Positions 25,190 to 33,868 of a stretch of 64,000 nt of DNA are shown piece by piece. Positions within the stretch are counted from its first letter, which is position 1. Each line of letters starts with the position of its first letter. Made by a program: the position numbers and the translations under genes. Under the pieces are notes generated by a model. It worked only from the letters and a program-made list of their open reading frames with translations, was not told the origin of the DNA and made no database searches. The stretch lies in assembly GCF_020515625.1 (NCBI RefSeq), contig NZ_JAIWPJ010000002.1, positions 434,001 to 498,000 of the forward strand, written 5' to 3'. Source of the DNA: Natrinema amylolyticum (GTDB lineage: Archaea > Halobacteriota > Halobacteria > Halobacteriales > Natrialbaceae).

Positions 25190-25399
25190 GTGACCGACGG
25201 CAATCCGGACGCGCCCGAGCCCGTTGCGGCGGATGCGTCCACCGACGCCGACGCCGCCGAGTCGGACGGCCACTCGAGCTTTCCGCCGTGTCCCCACTGC
25301 GACGACCGGGTGGTCACGGTCACGTCTCGAGGACCGATGACCCACGTCGCCGGGCCGTGTGGCTGTCGGCTCACGCCGAGAGACGTTCGTCGGCTGTAA
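25190..25399 (+). CDS. Small zinc-finger-like protein
   Basis: 69 residues from GTG. The first ~30 are acidic and Ala-rich; the core PPCPHCDDRVVTVTSRGPMT and HVAGPCGCRLTP contains CPHC and CGC with a histidine, a probable metal site. Similar small proteins are conserved in haloarchaea (from memory). It might be expressed from the RNA promoter upstream with a long leader, which would make the structured RNA its 5' untranslated region. Confidence 0.62.
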   Translation: MTDGNPDAPEPVAADASTDADAAESDGHSSFPPCPHCDDRVVTVTSRGPMTHVAGPCGCRLTPRDVRRL

Positions 25400-25549
25400 G
25401 ACTAGATCCCTACTCCCGTCACAGCCGATCGCTTCGAACACCACGAAAGCCCGCGTCAGCCCCTTTCAGTCTCGACCGTATCGGCTGGCCGGAATGCCAC
25501 CGCGAGTGGTTACGAACGCTTTTTGCGCGTCCCGCGAGGAAACCTGACG

Positions 25550-26251
25550 ATGGCCGGGGACCAGGACCGAGAGCCGAACCGAGACGAGACCGCTCGACGC
25601 GCGGCCGTGCGCGACACCTACGACCGGATCGCGACCCACTTCGCGTCCACGCGGGAGTACGCCTGGCCCGAGGTCGAATCTTTCGTCGACGCCCACGCGA
25701 GCGCCGACCGACTCTCCGACGGCGTCGGGCTCGACCTCGGCTGTGGCAACTGCCGCCACGCCGAACTACTGGCCGCCGACTGCGAGTCCGTCGTCGGCCT
25801 CGACGTCAGCCGCGGCCTGCTCGAGACCGGTCGGGAGCGCGCAAGCGAGCGCGCGTTCGACGTCGAACTGGTTCAGGGCGACGCGGCGACGCTGCCGTTA
25901 GCCGAGAACAGCGTCGACGTCGCAGTGTACGTCGCGACGCTGCATCACCTGCCGACGCGGGCGGCTCGCCGGGCCAGTCTCGACGAACTCGCGCGGGTGC
26001 TCGCCCCCGACGGCCGCGCGCTCGTCAGCGCGTGGTCGACCGCCCACGACCGGTTCGACGCGACCGAGGGCTTCGACACGACGGTCGAGTGGACCCTCCC
26101 CGGCGGCGAGCCGGTCGACCGATTCTATCACATCTACGCGCCCGACGAGTTCGAGGCCGACCTCGCCGCCAGCGACCTCGCGCTCCGCGAGTGGGAGCTC
26201 TCGAGTGGCAACTGTTACGCGACGGCCGCGGGCGCGGGGCCGACCGGGTAG
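25550..26251 (+). CDS. Trm9-like SAM-dependent tRNA methyltransferase
   Basis: 233 residues. The start region RDTYDRIATHFASTREYAWP matches the beginning of Trm9/ABH8-type enzymes, followed by the SAM motif GLDLGCGNCRHAELLA, VVGLDVSRGLLE, and the late Trm9-like stretch GEPVDRFYHIYAPDEFEADL. Trm9 methylates carboxymethyl-uridine at the tRNA wobble position. The exact archaeal substrate is inferred. The ATG at 25550 fits an AT-rich box (cttttt, near 25520) 27 bp upstream. Confidence 0.8.
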   Translation: MAGDQDREPNRDETARRAAVRDTYDRIATHFASTREYAWPEVESFVDAHASADRLSDGVGLDLGCGNCRHAELLAADCESVVGLDVSRGLLETGRERASERAFDVELVQGDAATLPLAENSVDVAVYVATLHHLPTRAARRASLDELARVLAPDGRALVSAWSTAHDRFDATEGFDTTVEWTLPGGEPVDRFYHIYAPDEFEADLAASDLALREWELSSGNCYATAAGAGPTG

Positions 26252-26594
26252 TCGAGCCTGCATATGACCCGTGGCCGATTTCAAGTCCTATCCGCGCGGC
26301 TCGACTCGAGCCGCGCAACTCGAGGCCGTCCCGGCCGCCGATCGCCACTCGGGGGAGCGAGAGATAACCGAATTGCACCGTCGTGTAGAATCACCAACTG
26401 TTCCCCTGCTCCCTGCATCCGATTACCATGGAAAATTCGAATCGGTATTTTCACCCTACCAACGCCGCTGTTTTTCCGCCGACTATCAGTTAGTGAGAAC
26501 GGAATGAAATGGTGTAAAACGTCCGGAACGGACGTTAATCGTCTGAAGAACGTCCGGCTTTTATGGATGTGTCGTCGCCAGTGCCGGACGCGCT
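26252..26594. other. Promoter region of the Tat-exported protein; no gene
   Basis: 343 bp with no convincing protein. Its right third holds an 8-bp inverted repeat (26518-26536) and a third half-site (26549-26557) before a TATA-like ttttat at 26559-26564. Confidence 0.5.
26518..26557. promoter_or_regulatory. Triple AACGTCCG half-site, candidate operator
   Basis: AACGTCCG-GAA-CGGACGTT is a perfect inverted repeat with a 3-bp centre (26518-26536); another AACGTCCG follows at 26549-26556 in direct orientation, just before the TATA-like box of the exported protein gene. A dimeric regulator could bind the palindrome and a second dimer the extra half-site. Regulator unknown. Confidence 0.45.
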
Positions 26595-27539
26595 ATGACG
26601 GACTTCACCCGACGTTCGGCGCTGAAGGTCGCAGGCGCATCGCTTGCCGCAGCTACCGTCCCCGCGACGGTTTCCGCCGCCGAGTCCGACTGGACGATCG
26701 TCGAGACCCCGGTCGACACCACGCTCCACGACGTCACCGACACGGCCACGAACGCCCACGCGGTCGCGGGCGCTGGACTGGTCATCGAACGCACCGCGAA
26801 CGGCTGGGAGGTCGTCCTGCAGGGCGGTCCCACCGGTAACGGGAACGACCTCTACGGCGTCGACACCACCGACGACGGCGAGCGGCTCTGGCTCGTCGGC
26901 TCGAGCGGTGCGATCGGTGAGTACGACGTCACCACCGGCAACCTGATCGATCGCTCGGCTCCCAACGACTTCACGGCGAACTTCAACGACGTCGCCGTCA
27001 CCGGCCCCGCCGGCGAAGCGGACGTGTACGTGGCCGACGACTCCGGATCCGTTCACTACAGCTTCGACAACGGCAAGGAAGGCACCTGGAACTACGAGGT
27101 GCCCGGCAGCGGCTCCGGGCTGAAGGCCATCGAGTTCTACGACGCCCGCTCGGGCCACGTCATCGACACCAACGGGAAGGTCTTCGCCACCGACGACGGC
27201 GTCACCTGGAACCCGATCGGCATCGAGGACGCCGGCGTCACCTACTACGGCCTCGACAGCGACGCCGCGGACGACGTCTACGTCAGCGGCGGCAACGCCT
27301 CCGTCTTCGCCTACGACGGCAGCCGCTGGGTCCCCGAGAGCCTCGGCGATGCCGCCCTCTTCGACATCGAAACCGAGGCCGGCACCGGCTACACCGTCGG
27401 CAGCGGCGGCGCGATCTTCGAACTCGAAGGCGGCGAGTGGGTCCAGAACGAGACCCCGTCCGGCGAGAACCTCAAAGCCGTCACCACCGGCGACGTCGAT
27501 ATCGCCGTCGGCTCCGCCGGGACGCTGCTCGAGCGGTAA
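26595..27539 (+). CDS. Tat-exported beta-propeller-like protein
   Basis: 314 residues. Twin-arginine signal MTDFTRRSALKVAGASLAAA cleaved near residue 28. The mature part has about six repeats with Gly-Ser/Asp-rich turns, for example LWLVGSSGAIGEYDV, DVYVADDSGSVHYSF, GYTVGSGGAIFEL and IAVGSAGTLLER, a pattern of propeller blades as in photosynthesis-system-II assembly (YCF48-like) or BNR proteins. No cysteines in the mature part. Extracellular scaffold or sensor by inference. Confidence 0.78.
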   Translation: MTDFTRRSALKVAGASLAAATVPATVSAAESDWTIVETPVDTTLHDVTDTATNAHAVAGAGLVIERTANGWEVVLQGGPTGNGNDLYGVDTTDDGERLWLVGSSGAIGEYDVTTGNLIDRSAPNDFTANFNDVAVTGPAGEADVYVADDSGSVHYSFDNGKEGTWNYEVPGSGSGLKAIEFYDARSGHVIDTNGKVFATDDGVTWNPIGIEDAGVTYYGLDSDAADDVYVSGGNASVFAYDGSRWVPESLGDAALFDIETEAGTGYTVGSGGAIFELEGGEWVQNETPSGENLKAVTTGDVDIAVGSAGTLLER

Positions 27540-27713
27540 GCACTCTCGATATCGACGCCGTCGGAGTCGTTGCGCTCGCTCGAGCGGAACCGATCGATAC
27601 CTGACGGTCCGCTATTTTTCGGCGCAGCGATACGACTGATACGGGCTAATCGCTAGCGGAAGGCGGATCGGAAAAGGAAGAGCCTTAAACGTGGAACGGA
27701 AATCAGGGGATGC

Positions 27714-27784
27714 GCGCGGATGGTCTAGTGGTAGGACCTGAGCCTTCCAAGCTCATGGCCCGGGTTCAAATCCCGGTCCGCGCA
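27714..27784 (+). tRNA. tRNA-Gly (anticodon TCC), island attachment site
   Basis: Acceptor stem GCGCGGA/TCCGCGC with discriminator A; anticodon arm TGAGC-CTTCCAA-GCTCA gives TCC (glycine); T arm CCGGG-TTCAAAT-CCCGG. Intact gene. Its last 41 bases and one further base are repeated exactly at 40931-40972, so it served as the integration target and remained functional because the element carries the replacement 3' end. Confidence 0.96.
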
Positions 27785-27785
27785 T
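27744..27785 (+). repeat. attL: attL: 42-bp direct repeat inside tRNA-Gly
   Basis: Identical over 42 bases to 40931-40972. It begins in the anticodon loop (CTTCCAAGCTCATGGCC) and ends one base past the tRNA. The bases on either side differ between the two copies, so the boundaries are exact in this sequence. Confidence 0.93.
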
Positions 27786-27938
27786 CACTGTTCTCCGTAT
27801 CGTCAGCATCCATTCGAGCGAAGACCGTCTCAGTGCAGTAAGCCAGTGACCCACAAACAGGGTTCACGCGAAACTGGACGAGACGTAACTCGTGGCTTCC
27901 GGGTTTCCTCACGTAGACAGTACACGGTCCATCGACCT

Positions 27939-29048
27939 ATGAGTGAAGAAACCGAGAACATCGTCCTCGTACCAGAACCGTCAGTGAAACACCTTAACCC
28001 TCGACAGCGCGTCTCCTACCGAGACCACCGGAGCAAGCTCGTCGACTGGATGCTCTCCGAGGGAAAAGATCCGAAGCGATCGATCGGCTACGCCCGTTCG
28101 ACGACTCGTCAACGTTCGTACCGGCTCGATACGCTCTACCGAAAAACGTGGAAGGCAGAGAACCGATATACGGAGAATATCACCCCGACACATGCGGACG
28201 CTTGGATGGAAGAGTTAGCAGAGACGGACTACTCCCGGAGCTACAAACACTGCTGTCAGAAAGCGGCACAGACGTTGTTCAAGTGGAAACGACACGAGTT
28301 CGGCAGCTCGGTCGAATGGGAGCCGAAAATATCGTTTGTATCGCGATCGGTCCACAGTCCGCGCGATTTTCTCACGCGTGACGAACGGGAGCGCATCCGG
28401 GAGGCTGCACTCGAATATAGAGGGATTCCCGACTACGACGCCGTCACGCCTAACGAGCGCGAGAGCTGGTGCCAGTACCTCGCGCAGCGATTGGGAAAGC
28501 CGAAGGAGGATGTGACGGTAGACGACTGGGAAGCCGCGAACGACTGGAAGATACCGTCACTACTGTGGACGACGCTAGATGTCGGATTGCGCCCGATCGA
28601 AGTGCGGCGAGCGACGACGTCGTGGATAGACGCGGCGAACAGCGTGTTACGGATTCCGAAGGAGGATTCGGCGAAGAACACGGATCACTGGCAATGTAGC
28701 TTGTCGGACCGAACGGTGATGGCAGTCGAACAGTGGCTTGAAGAGCGGAGCTGTCGCGAGAAATACGAGGACACGGAGCAGCTCTGGCTCACTCGGTTCG
28801 AAAACCCGTATTCGACCGGATCACTGAACCGAATATTTAGAGAAATCTGTGCGGAGGCCGGAATCGCAGTGGTGAATCGAGACTTGACGTGGTACTCGAT
28901 GCGCCACAGCATTGGAACGTACATGGCGAACGAATTGACGGTGAAAGCGGCCGCAGCACAGTTACGCCATCGGTCCATCAAATCCACGATACGGTACGAT
29001 CGAGCGCCGATCGAGGAACGAAAGGCGGCACTCGAGCAGATGGGATGA
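27939..29048 (+). CDS. int: Tyrosine recombinase / integrase of the island
   Basis: 369 residues. N-terminal SAM-like core-binding domain (to about residue 135) and a C-terminal catalytic domain with Arg218 in GLRPIEVRRA, Arg322-His323 in WYSMRHSIGTYM (Tyr replaces the usual first His of the H-x-x-R box), His344 in LRHRSIKSTI and nucleophile Tyr353 in TIRYDRAP. It would cut and rejoin the 42-bp att sites. The upstream open frame extends to 27846; ATG 27939 is the best start. Codons are less G+C-rich than in flanking core genes. 154 bp from the tRNA. Confidence 0.9.
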   Translation: MSEETENIVLVPEPSVKHLNPRQRVSYRDHRSKLVDWMLSEGKDPKRSIGYARSTTRQRSYRLDTLYRKTWKAENRYTENITPTHADAWMEELAETDYSRSYKHCCQKAAQTLFKWKRHEFGSSVEWEPKISFVSRSVHSPRDFLTRDERERIREAALEYRGIPDYDAVTPNERESWCQYLAQRLGKPKEDVTVDDWEAANDWKIPSLLWTTLDVGLRPIEVRRATTSWIDAANSVLRIPKEDSAKNTDHWQCSLSDRTVMAVEQWLEERSCREKYEDTEQLWLTRFENPYSTGSLNRIFREICAEAGIAVVNRDLTWYSMRHSIGTYMANELTVKAAAAQLRHRSIKSTIRYDRAPIEERKAALEQMG

Positions 29049-29293
29049 TTACTCATCGGAATTGCTACCTTTCTACTAATGTTCTGGCTGACACTCCCCA
29101 TCAGTGCTGCTGGTTATACGTAGAACAAGTGCGAATAAAGAGCGGTGAGTAAGCACACCCACTTCGGTTCTGAGCGGTTGATCTACAAGTGTGATAACCG
29201 AGACACCTGGAAGCCTTGCTGGGACACAGAGGAACGCTCGCGAACGATCATAGCTGAATCGGCATGACTGGCCGTCTGGCTTTACTGCATTCA

Positions 29294-29452
29294 CTAACTT
29301 TGGGCTTCAGTGTCATCATTCGTCGGAACTGTATGGAGCTGTCCTCGAAGGTATCGCTCGCCGTATTGCGTCAGCCGATACTTCCCCCGTTCGACCTCCT
29401 CGACGAGCCCGTGTTCGTCCAGTTCAATCAGCCGACGGTTCACTTCCTCCAC
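29294..29452 (-). pseudogene. C-terminal relic of a PhiH1-type winged-helix repressor
   Basis: The minus strand reads EEVNRRLIELDEHGLVEEVE then RGKYRLTQYGERYLRG and a stop: the recognition helix, wing and C-terminal helix of PhiH1-like repressors common in haloarchaeal viruses and islands. The N-terminal half is absent; the homology ends where the UspA relic on the other strand begins, so a rearrangement joined the two fragments. Confidence 0.5.
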
Positions 29453-29772
29453 GTGATAGATATGGGAACGGAACTGTCTGCAGGCGCATCTGGGAGCATC
29501 GCGCCCGAACTCACAGAGACGCTCGAGGAGGAGGCTAAATCCGCCCTCGATGACGCCGCGAACCGGCCGAGGAGGCAGGGATCAGCTACGACCGAAACAC
29601 TCGTGAGGGCAATCCACACGAGGTGATCGAGGCGTACGTCGCCGAACACGATACCGATCTCGTCGTCATGGAGGCAAGCGGTCGTTCTGGATTGAAAGAA
29701 CGGCTACTCGGCAATACGTCCGATCGGGTCATTCGCACAGTAGATACGTCTGTACTGCTAGCACGGCCGTGA
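29436..29772 (+). pseudogene. Truncated, frameshifted UspA-family gene
   Basis: VHFLHVIDMGTELSAGASGS resembles the middle of the intact UspA at 33869 (VHLLHVVDVGTEMSA). Frame is lost by one base near 29565; from 29566 the next frame continues AEEAGISYDRNTREGNPHEV and ends TVDTSVLLARP at TGA 29770. About 45 N-terminal residues are missing. The second part keeps the Usp nucleotide-loop area in altered form (MEASGRSGLKERLLG). Confidence 0.65.
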
Positions 29773-30070
29773 ATATGCCTATAGGATGTCGACTCATGCA
29801 GTATCCAATCGACGCGTATAGGGTGACATCCTTCGCACTGTAAACGGAGAAGGAGCGTCGCTGTCACAAGCAGTCGGATAGAACCCAACGACGGCGCGAC
29901 TTCCCGGGTCAAGCGAATTGAGGATTCGCGTGCATCGCGAACCTCCGGTTCGCTCAACAGTGGTAGATCTATGAACTGGTTACTGAAACTTCTATCAAAT
30001 ATAGGCACTGCTCAGTGAGAAGTGCCTGTTATATTACACATATTCGTTAAATCACGTGGACTGATATCGG
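29773..30070. other. Intergenic region with one hairpin
   Basis: About 300 bp with no recognisable gene. GGCACT...AGTGCC (about 30004-30026) can form a 6-bp hairpin in an AT-rich setting, lying beyond the end of the CaCA exchanger gene (minus strand), so it may terminate that transcript. Confidence 0.4.
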
Positions 30071-31078
30071 TTAAATTCCCTGGATAGTCTCGATAACGCC
30101 CATCGATTCGAGAATCATCCAGAGAAGGAACAGCCCATACAGTCCGAGGAAACCGTATGCTTCGAAGTCGGTGAGTTCGAGGTGAGTACGAGTGAACACG
30201 ATAAATACGAGCGTAGCGAACGCGAGAAATCCCATCGTTGGGATCGCCGCGAGGAAGTTGATGGTCGCAGACCCCGCTAAGAGGACACCGACAGGGATAG
30301 CGACCAGGAGGTTAAACGTATTACTTCCGAGAACGTTCGTAAGACTGGTGACGCTGTCGTCATTCTGAGCGGCGCGAACACTGACGAATGCGTCGGGCAG
30401 ACTCGTTCCGGCAGCGATAACGGTCAACCCCCACAGGAAACTCGGTGTGTCGAAGATTGCTCCAAGTGAGAGGGCGGCACGGACGATTCCCTCAACGCCG
30501 ACGGCAATGACAAGTAGACCCACTGCAAGCGCTCCCCATTCTCGGGCCGGACGTACATCGAGAGAATCGTCAGCAACGTGTTCACTGGCATCCTGTTGGT
30601 GGAGAAAGACGTAAATTCCGTACGTGGCGAGTGGGAGTAGAGCCAACGTAGGCGTCAGGATCGCAGCGCGATTCGTTCCCCCTGGAACGTAGGTCGCACC
30701 GAGTGCGAAAATGATGAACAGGACGAGAACGCTAATGACGTAGAACTGGGCGTCTTTGTGAATGAGGTCGCGGGTCGCTTCCAGTTCCTCACTAGAGAGG
30801 GCTGAGAGAGCCGGAATCACGAGGAGGTTGAAGATGGCGCTCCCGACGATCGCTCCGACACCGAGAGAGAACTCGCCGTGAACGATCGTACTGATAACGA
30901 GAGAACTGATTTCGGGGAAACTTGAGCCGATGGCAACGACGATGGCCCCATGGACGGCAACCGGTAACCCATAGTGCTTACTCAGTCGCTCTGCCGCTTG
31001 CTCGAAGTATCCGCTTCCCTTCCAGATGACGAGTGCTGCGACGACTGCGAGAATGAGGGAACCAAGCAGTCCTGGCAT
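30071..31078 (-). CDS. CaCA-family sodium/calcium exchanger
   Basis: 335 residues with about ten membrane helices and the two inverted alpha repeats: AIGSSFPEISSLVISTI (about residues 50-66) and AAGTSLPDAFVSVRAA (about 225-240), with the acidic residues that bind Ca2+ and Na+. GSAIFNLLVIPALSAL and GSNTFNLLVAIPVG are the paired second motifs. Exports Ca2+ (or another divalent ion) in exchange for Na+ or H+, a useful trait in brine. Stands alone on its strand in the island. Confidence 0.9.
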   Translation of the reverse strand: MPGLLGSLILAVVAALVIWKGSGYFEQAAERLSKHYGLPVAVHGAIVVAIGSSFPEISSLVISTIVHGEFSLGVGAIVGSAIFNLLVIPALSALSSEELEATRDLIHKDAQFYVISVLVLFIIFALGATYVPGGTNRAAILTPTLALLPLATYGIYVFLHQQDASEHVADDSLDVRPAREWGALAVGLLVIAVGVEGIVRAALSLGAIFDTPSFLWGLTVIAAGTSLPDAFVSVRAAQNDDSVTSLTNVLGSNTFNLLVAIPVGVLLAGSATINFLAAIPTMGFLAFATLVFIVFTRTHLELTDFEAYGFLGLYGLFLLWMILESMGVIETIQGI

Positions 31079-31168
31079 CGATTATCGTTTGTCGACACAC
31101 GATGAAAGATGTGTTTCCTTCGAACGGAGGTAACCGCTTCTGAATACTCTCAGGGATCACAGCCGTGG

Positions 31169-31318
31169 ATGGCTACCGGACTCGATCACTCGGAAATCCT
31201 CTGTGATACGATCAACGAACTGGTCGACGTGCTCGAGGACGGCGACCTACTCGAGGCAGTGATCGGTGATATCGAGGATCCGCTCGATCAGGGACAGTTC
31301 GAGACGGCAGACCGCTGA
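31169..31318 (+). pseudogene. Possible CorC/CNNM C-terminal remnant
   Basis: The frame reads MATGLDHSEILCDTINELVD then VLEDGDLLEAVIGDIEDPLD and stops. The LEDxDLLEAVxGDIEDPxD pattern resembles the end of the CBS pair in CorC/CNNM proteins, two of which are present at 34393 and 35595 (EEVMGELEDPID). There is no upstream domain, so this is either a fragment or an unrelated small protein. Weak call. The rest of 31079-31485 has no gene. Confidence 0.3.
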
Positions 31319-31485
31319 TCAGGAGTTTGTCAATTGTTGTCGGCCGGACTGATACCGAGCCCTCGCACACGGCCATCTTTTGTCCGCTAGGGTGGTACCG
31401 ACGGCCGCGTACGACCGGGGGTATTTCTTTACCCCGAATTTGACGGTGAGTACATTACCCGGATTGAGGCATAATTACTAGTAGA

Positions 31486-32208
31486 ATGGTTGGGACCCTA
31501 GCTCAGGCGCTTTCGTACACGATGTTGGCGGTCGTCGCCGCGCTCGTCGGAGGGATTCTGGCTGTCTACCGTACACCGGGACCACAAATGGAGAGTAATG
31601 TCCAGCACTTCGCGGCTGGCGTCGTATTCGCCGCCGTCGCCGCTGAACTTCTCCCTGATGTCCATACACGGGCTCCAACCGTGGTTGTCATTGGATTTGC
31701 GATCGGTGTCGCCACCATGCTTGGCATCCATCGACTCAGTAAGTACGTCGAAAAGCGAGGTATCGGCGGAAAGATGGCGGGTGCCGCTGGCCTGCTGATC
31801 ACCGTGAGTATCGACATGCTGATCGATGGCGTCCTGATCGGTGTGACGTTTCTGGCGGAGGCGGCCACGGGAGTTCTCATTGCAGTGGCACTCGCAATCG
31901 AGGTCCTCTTTCTCGGCGTAACCGGCGTCATAGCACTCCCGGAAGAGACGAGTACGCTGAAGAAACTCGCCGTCCCCGCCGGGTTCGGGATTCTACTGTT
32001 AAGCGGAGTGACCACTGGCGTACTCGTGTTCGACGGCGTTACGGGCGCTCCAATCGCTCTCGTACTCGCGTTCGGATCTGCTGCTCTCCTTTATTTGGTA
32101 ACCGAGGAACTCCTCGTCAAAGCCCAGAAGGTACCGGAAACACCGACATCCACGACGCTGTTCTTCGTCGGATTTCTTCTCATCTTTCTCCTCGATATGT
32201 TGCACTGA
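31486..32208 (+). CDS. ZIP-family divalent metal transporter
   Basis: 240 residues, seven to eight helices. Helix 2 HFAAGVVFAAVAAELLPD and helix 4 ITVSIDMLIDGVLIGVTF carry the His/Glu/Asp residues found at ZIP metal sites; helix 5 AIEVLFLGVTGVIALPEE follows. ZIP proteins bring Zn2+, Fe2+ or Mn2+ into the cytoplasm, or in some archaea export. The His of helix 4 seen in classical ZIPs is replaced by Asp, so specificity is open. Confidence 0.82.
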   Translation: MVGTLAQALSYTMLAVVAALVGGILAVYRTPGPQMESNVQHFAAGVVFAAVAAELLPDVHTRAPTVVVIGFAIGVATMLGIHRLSKYVEKRGIGGKMAGAAGLLITVSIDMLIDGVLIGVTFLAEAATGVLIAVALAIEVLFLGVTGVIALPEETSTLKKLAVPAGFGILLLSGVTTGVLVFDGVTGAPIALVLAFGSAALLYLVTEELLVKAQKVPETPTSTTLFFVGFLLIFLLDMLH

Positions 32209-32278
32209 GCTTTAGAACTGTACGTACCGCTGACTCAGGTCCAGTGCCGCCCAAGAAGTTTGGAATCGTTGTCGTTTT

Positions 32279-32425
32279 CTATGCCTCTCCCAGATAGTTG
32301 TTCGGATCGAGTACAGTCATTTCCCCTGCACCTGTATTGGTCGGTGTCACTCGTACCGGCTAATCTGTTACGTTGCCGTCCTCGTCTACCAACCGGGACA
32401 CCCGAACCACGCTCTTCCGAGGCAT
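32279..32425 (-). pseudogene. Decayed AbrB-like gene with internal deletion and stop
   Basis: The minus strand reads MPRKSVVRVSRLVDEDGNVTD, a TAG (32360-32362), then PVRVTPTNTGAGEMTVLDPN and NYLGEA. It aligns with the AbrB-like gene at 21941 (LVDDEGNVKDQQ, VRVTRTDAGTWEV, LIDPNDY), but the central TSGGVLLPKNELRALG part is deleted. Clear homology by eye, clear loss of function. Confidence 0.55.
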
Positions 32426-32700
32426 CGTCGACACCGGCGGAGACTTCGTTGACGGCGTGGTCGATATCTTGTATCACTGACCGGCCAGCGGTCAGTTGTA
32501 TTCGAACTGTCGCCTTGCGCCATACAATGTATCACATGGAACAAGTTCAGGAGGGAACAATCGTCGCGTCCCAATAGCTGGCTGGAACACCAATCGGAGA
32601 TCGTCCAGCGATTCCAGACCGGACTCCGAACCCGACAACGGCTGATGTCCGACCCCGTTACCCACAGCGATCCATAATGCGCCGCCCCGGTCGGGGTAGC
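32426..32700. other. Intergenic region, no gene recognised
   Basis: The remainder of the 490-bp gap between the ZIP gene and the 4TM protein gene, apart from the AbrB relic, shows no recognisable protein or RNA. Confidence 0.45.
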
Positions 32701-33693
32701 TCAATCGTCCCAGTTAATGAGTGGTGCTCGCTCTGATTCGTGGAGGACGAACGGGCCGATAGCACCCGACTCCTTCGCGATAGAGGCCGTCCGAAGGACG
32801 TACGCAGTGAAGATAAAGAACGGAATCAACGCGAACGTTATGCCGCCGTTGATCAGCCAGACGAGTACGGGGACGCTGAGTACTGTTCCTGACACGGTCC
32901 CGGGCTTCAGATAGAGTGCGGCATAGATCGTGAGGAGGAGCGCCGGAATTCCCGTATAGAGGATCCGTCGGGAGAGGTTGACCAGTTCCCACTGGAGATA
33001 GTGGGCCTTGAAAAACTCCTCTGCAGGGCCGAACAGCTCCAAGATATCGACCAGATCGTCGATCGCCTCTCGTTCCTCGTCACTCAAACTCTCTTGATGC
33101 TCCCAGTACAGCCGACGAACGAGGTAGATCTTCCACGAGTAATTATACGAGAGGGCGGCTTGCATTATCGTGAACTCTCCGAATGGCGCGTCTTCCAACT
33201 CGTCGGTGATTTCGTCGGCGCTCGTAGTGATCCGATCGACTAGCTGATCGACCCGGTTCCGAAGGAGTTGGTCGGAATTTCCTTTCACGGCCTCCTGTAC
33301 TGTCTTGGCCCGATCGACGCTCGTGTTGATGAGCGTACTGAGGAACCGCTCCGGCTTTGGCGGACCAGTCCATTGAAACTCCCGCTCGGAGTCCTTCCTG
33401 AACGCCATCGATTTATCCATCCGCTCGCGTTGTCGACCCAGCGATCCGAATTCCTCGGACAGGACGAGTTGATTGATCGAGACGACCAGCGTCATTCCGG
33501 TTATAAGAACACCGACGAGGGTCTGAAACAGCGTCTCGACCGTGTCTCCCTCAGTCAATATCGACTGGAAAGGGATGGGAAGCATACTGAAAACCGTAAG
33601 GAGAACGAAGCAGGTGAGCGTCAGTATTCCCGTAACGGTCAAGCGGCTTGCGCTGAACAGGACCCAGTCTCTGAGTGATCGTCCGTTATCCAT
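32701..33693 (-). CDS. Membrane protein of unknown function, 2+2 helices
   Basis: 330 residues. Two helices near the N-terminus (LTVTGILTLTCFVLLTVFSM and LVGVLITGMTLVVSINQLVL), a cytoplasmic helical domain of about 140 residues rich in charged and aromatic positions (PKPERFLSTLI, SYNYSWKIYLVRRLYWEH), then two helices (IPALLLTIYAALYL and FALIPFFIFTAYVL). The layout, two membrane pairs around a soluble helical core, recalls bestrophin-like or other channel proteins, but no signature is present. Not identified. Confidence 0.72.
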   Translation of the reverse strand: MDNGRSLRDWVLFSASRLTVTGILTLTCFVLLTVFSMLPIPFQSILTEGDTVETLFQTLVGVLITGMTLVVSINQLVLSEEFGSLGRQRERMDKSMAFRKDSEREFQWTGPPKPERFLSTLINTSVDRAKTVQEAVKGNSDQLLRNRVDQLVDRITTSADEITDELEDAPFGEFTIMQAALSYNYSWKIYLVRRLYWEHQESLSDEEREAIDDLVDILELFGPAEEFFKAHYLQWELVNLSRRILYTGIPALLLTIYAALYLKPGTVSGTVLSVPVLVWLINGGITFALIPFFIFTAYVLRTASIAKESGAIGPFVLHESERAPLINWDD

Positions 33694-33868
33694 TCTAGTT
33701 CAGGCATGTAAACGCTCGCCAGGGGAGCGCGGTTCAACGGTCATCTCTCGAGCGGAGTCCAGATCTACCGGTTTCACCTTGAATCGTCATCCGGAGGGCC
33801 AGCATCCTATGGCTGGTTCTCTTTCTCTGATGGACTGGTGCAGTAACGGTAATTTCTACGAGCGGGAC

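Noticed and set aside
29586-30008. 140-residue minus-strand frame
   Set aside because: Antisense to the UspA relic, Ser/Arg-rich, no recognisable domain.
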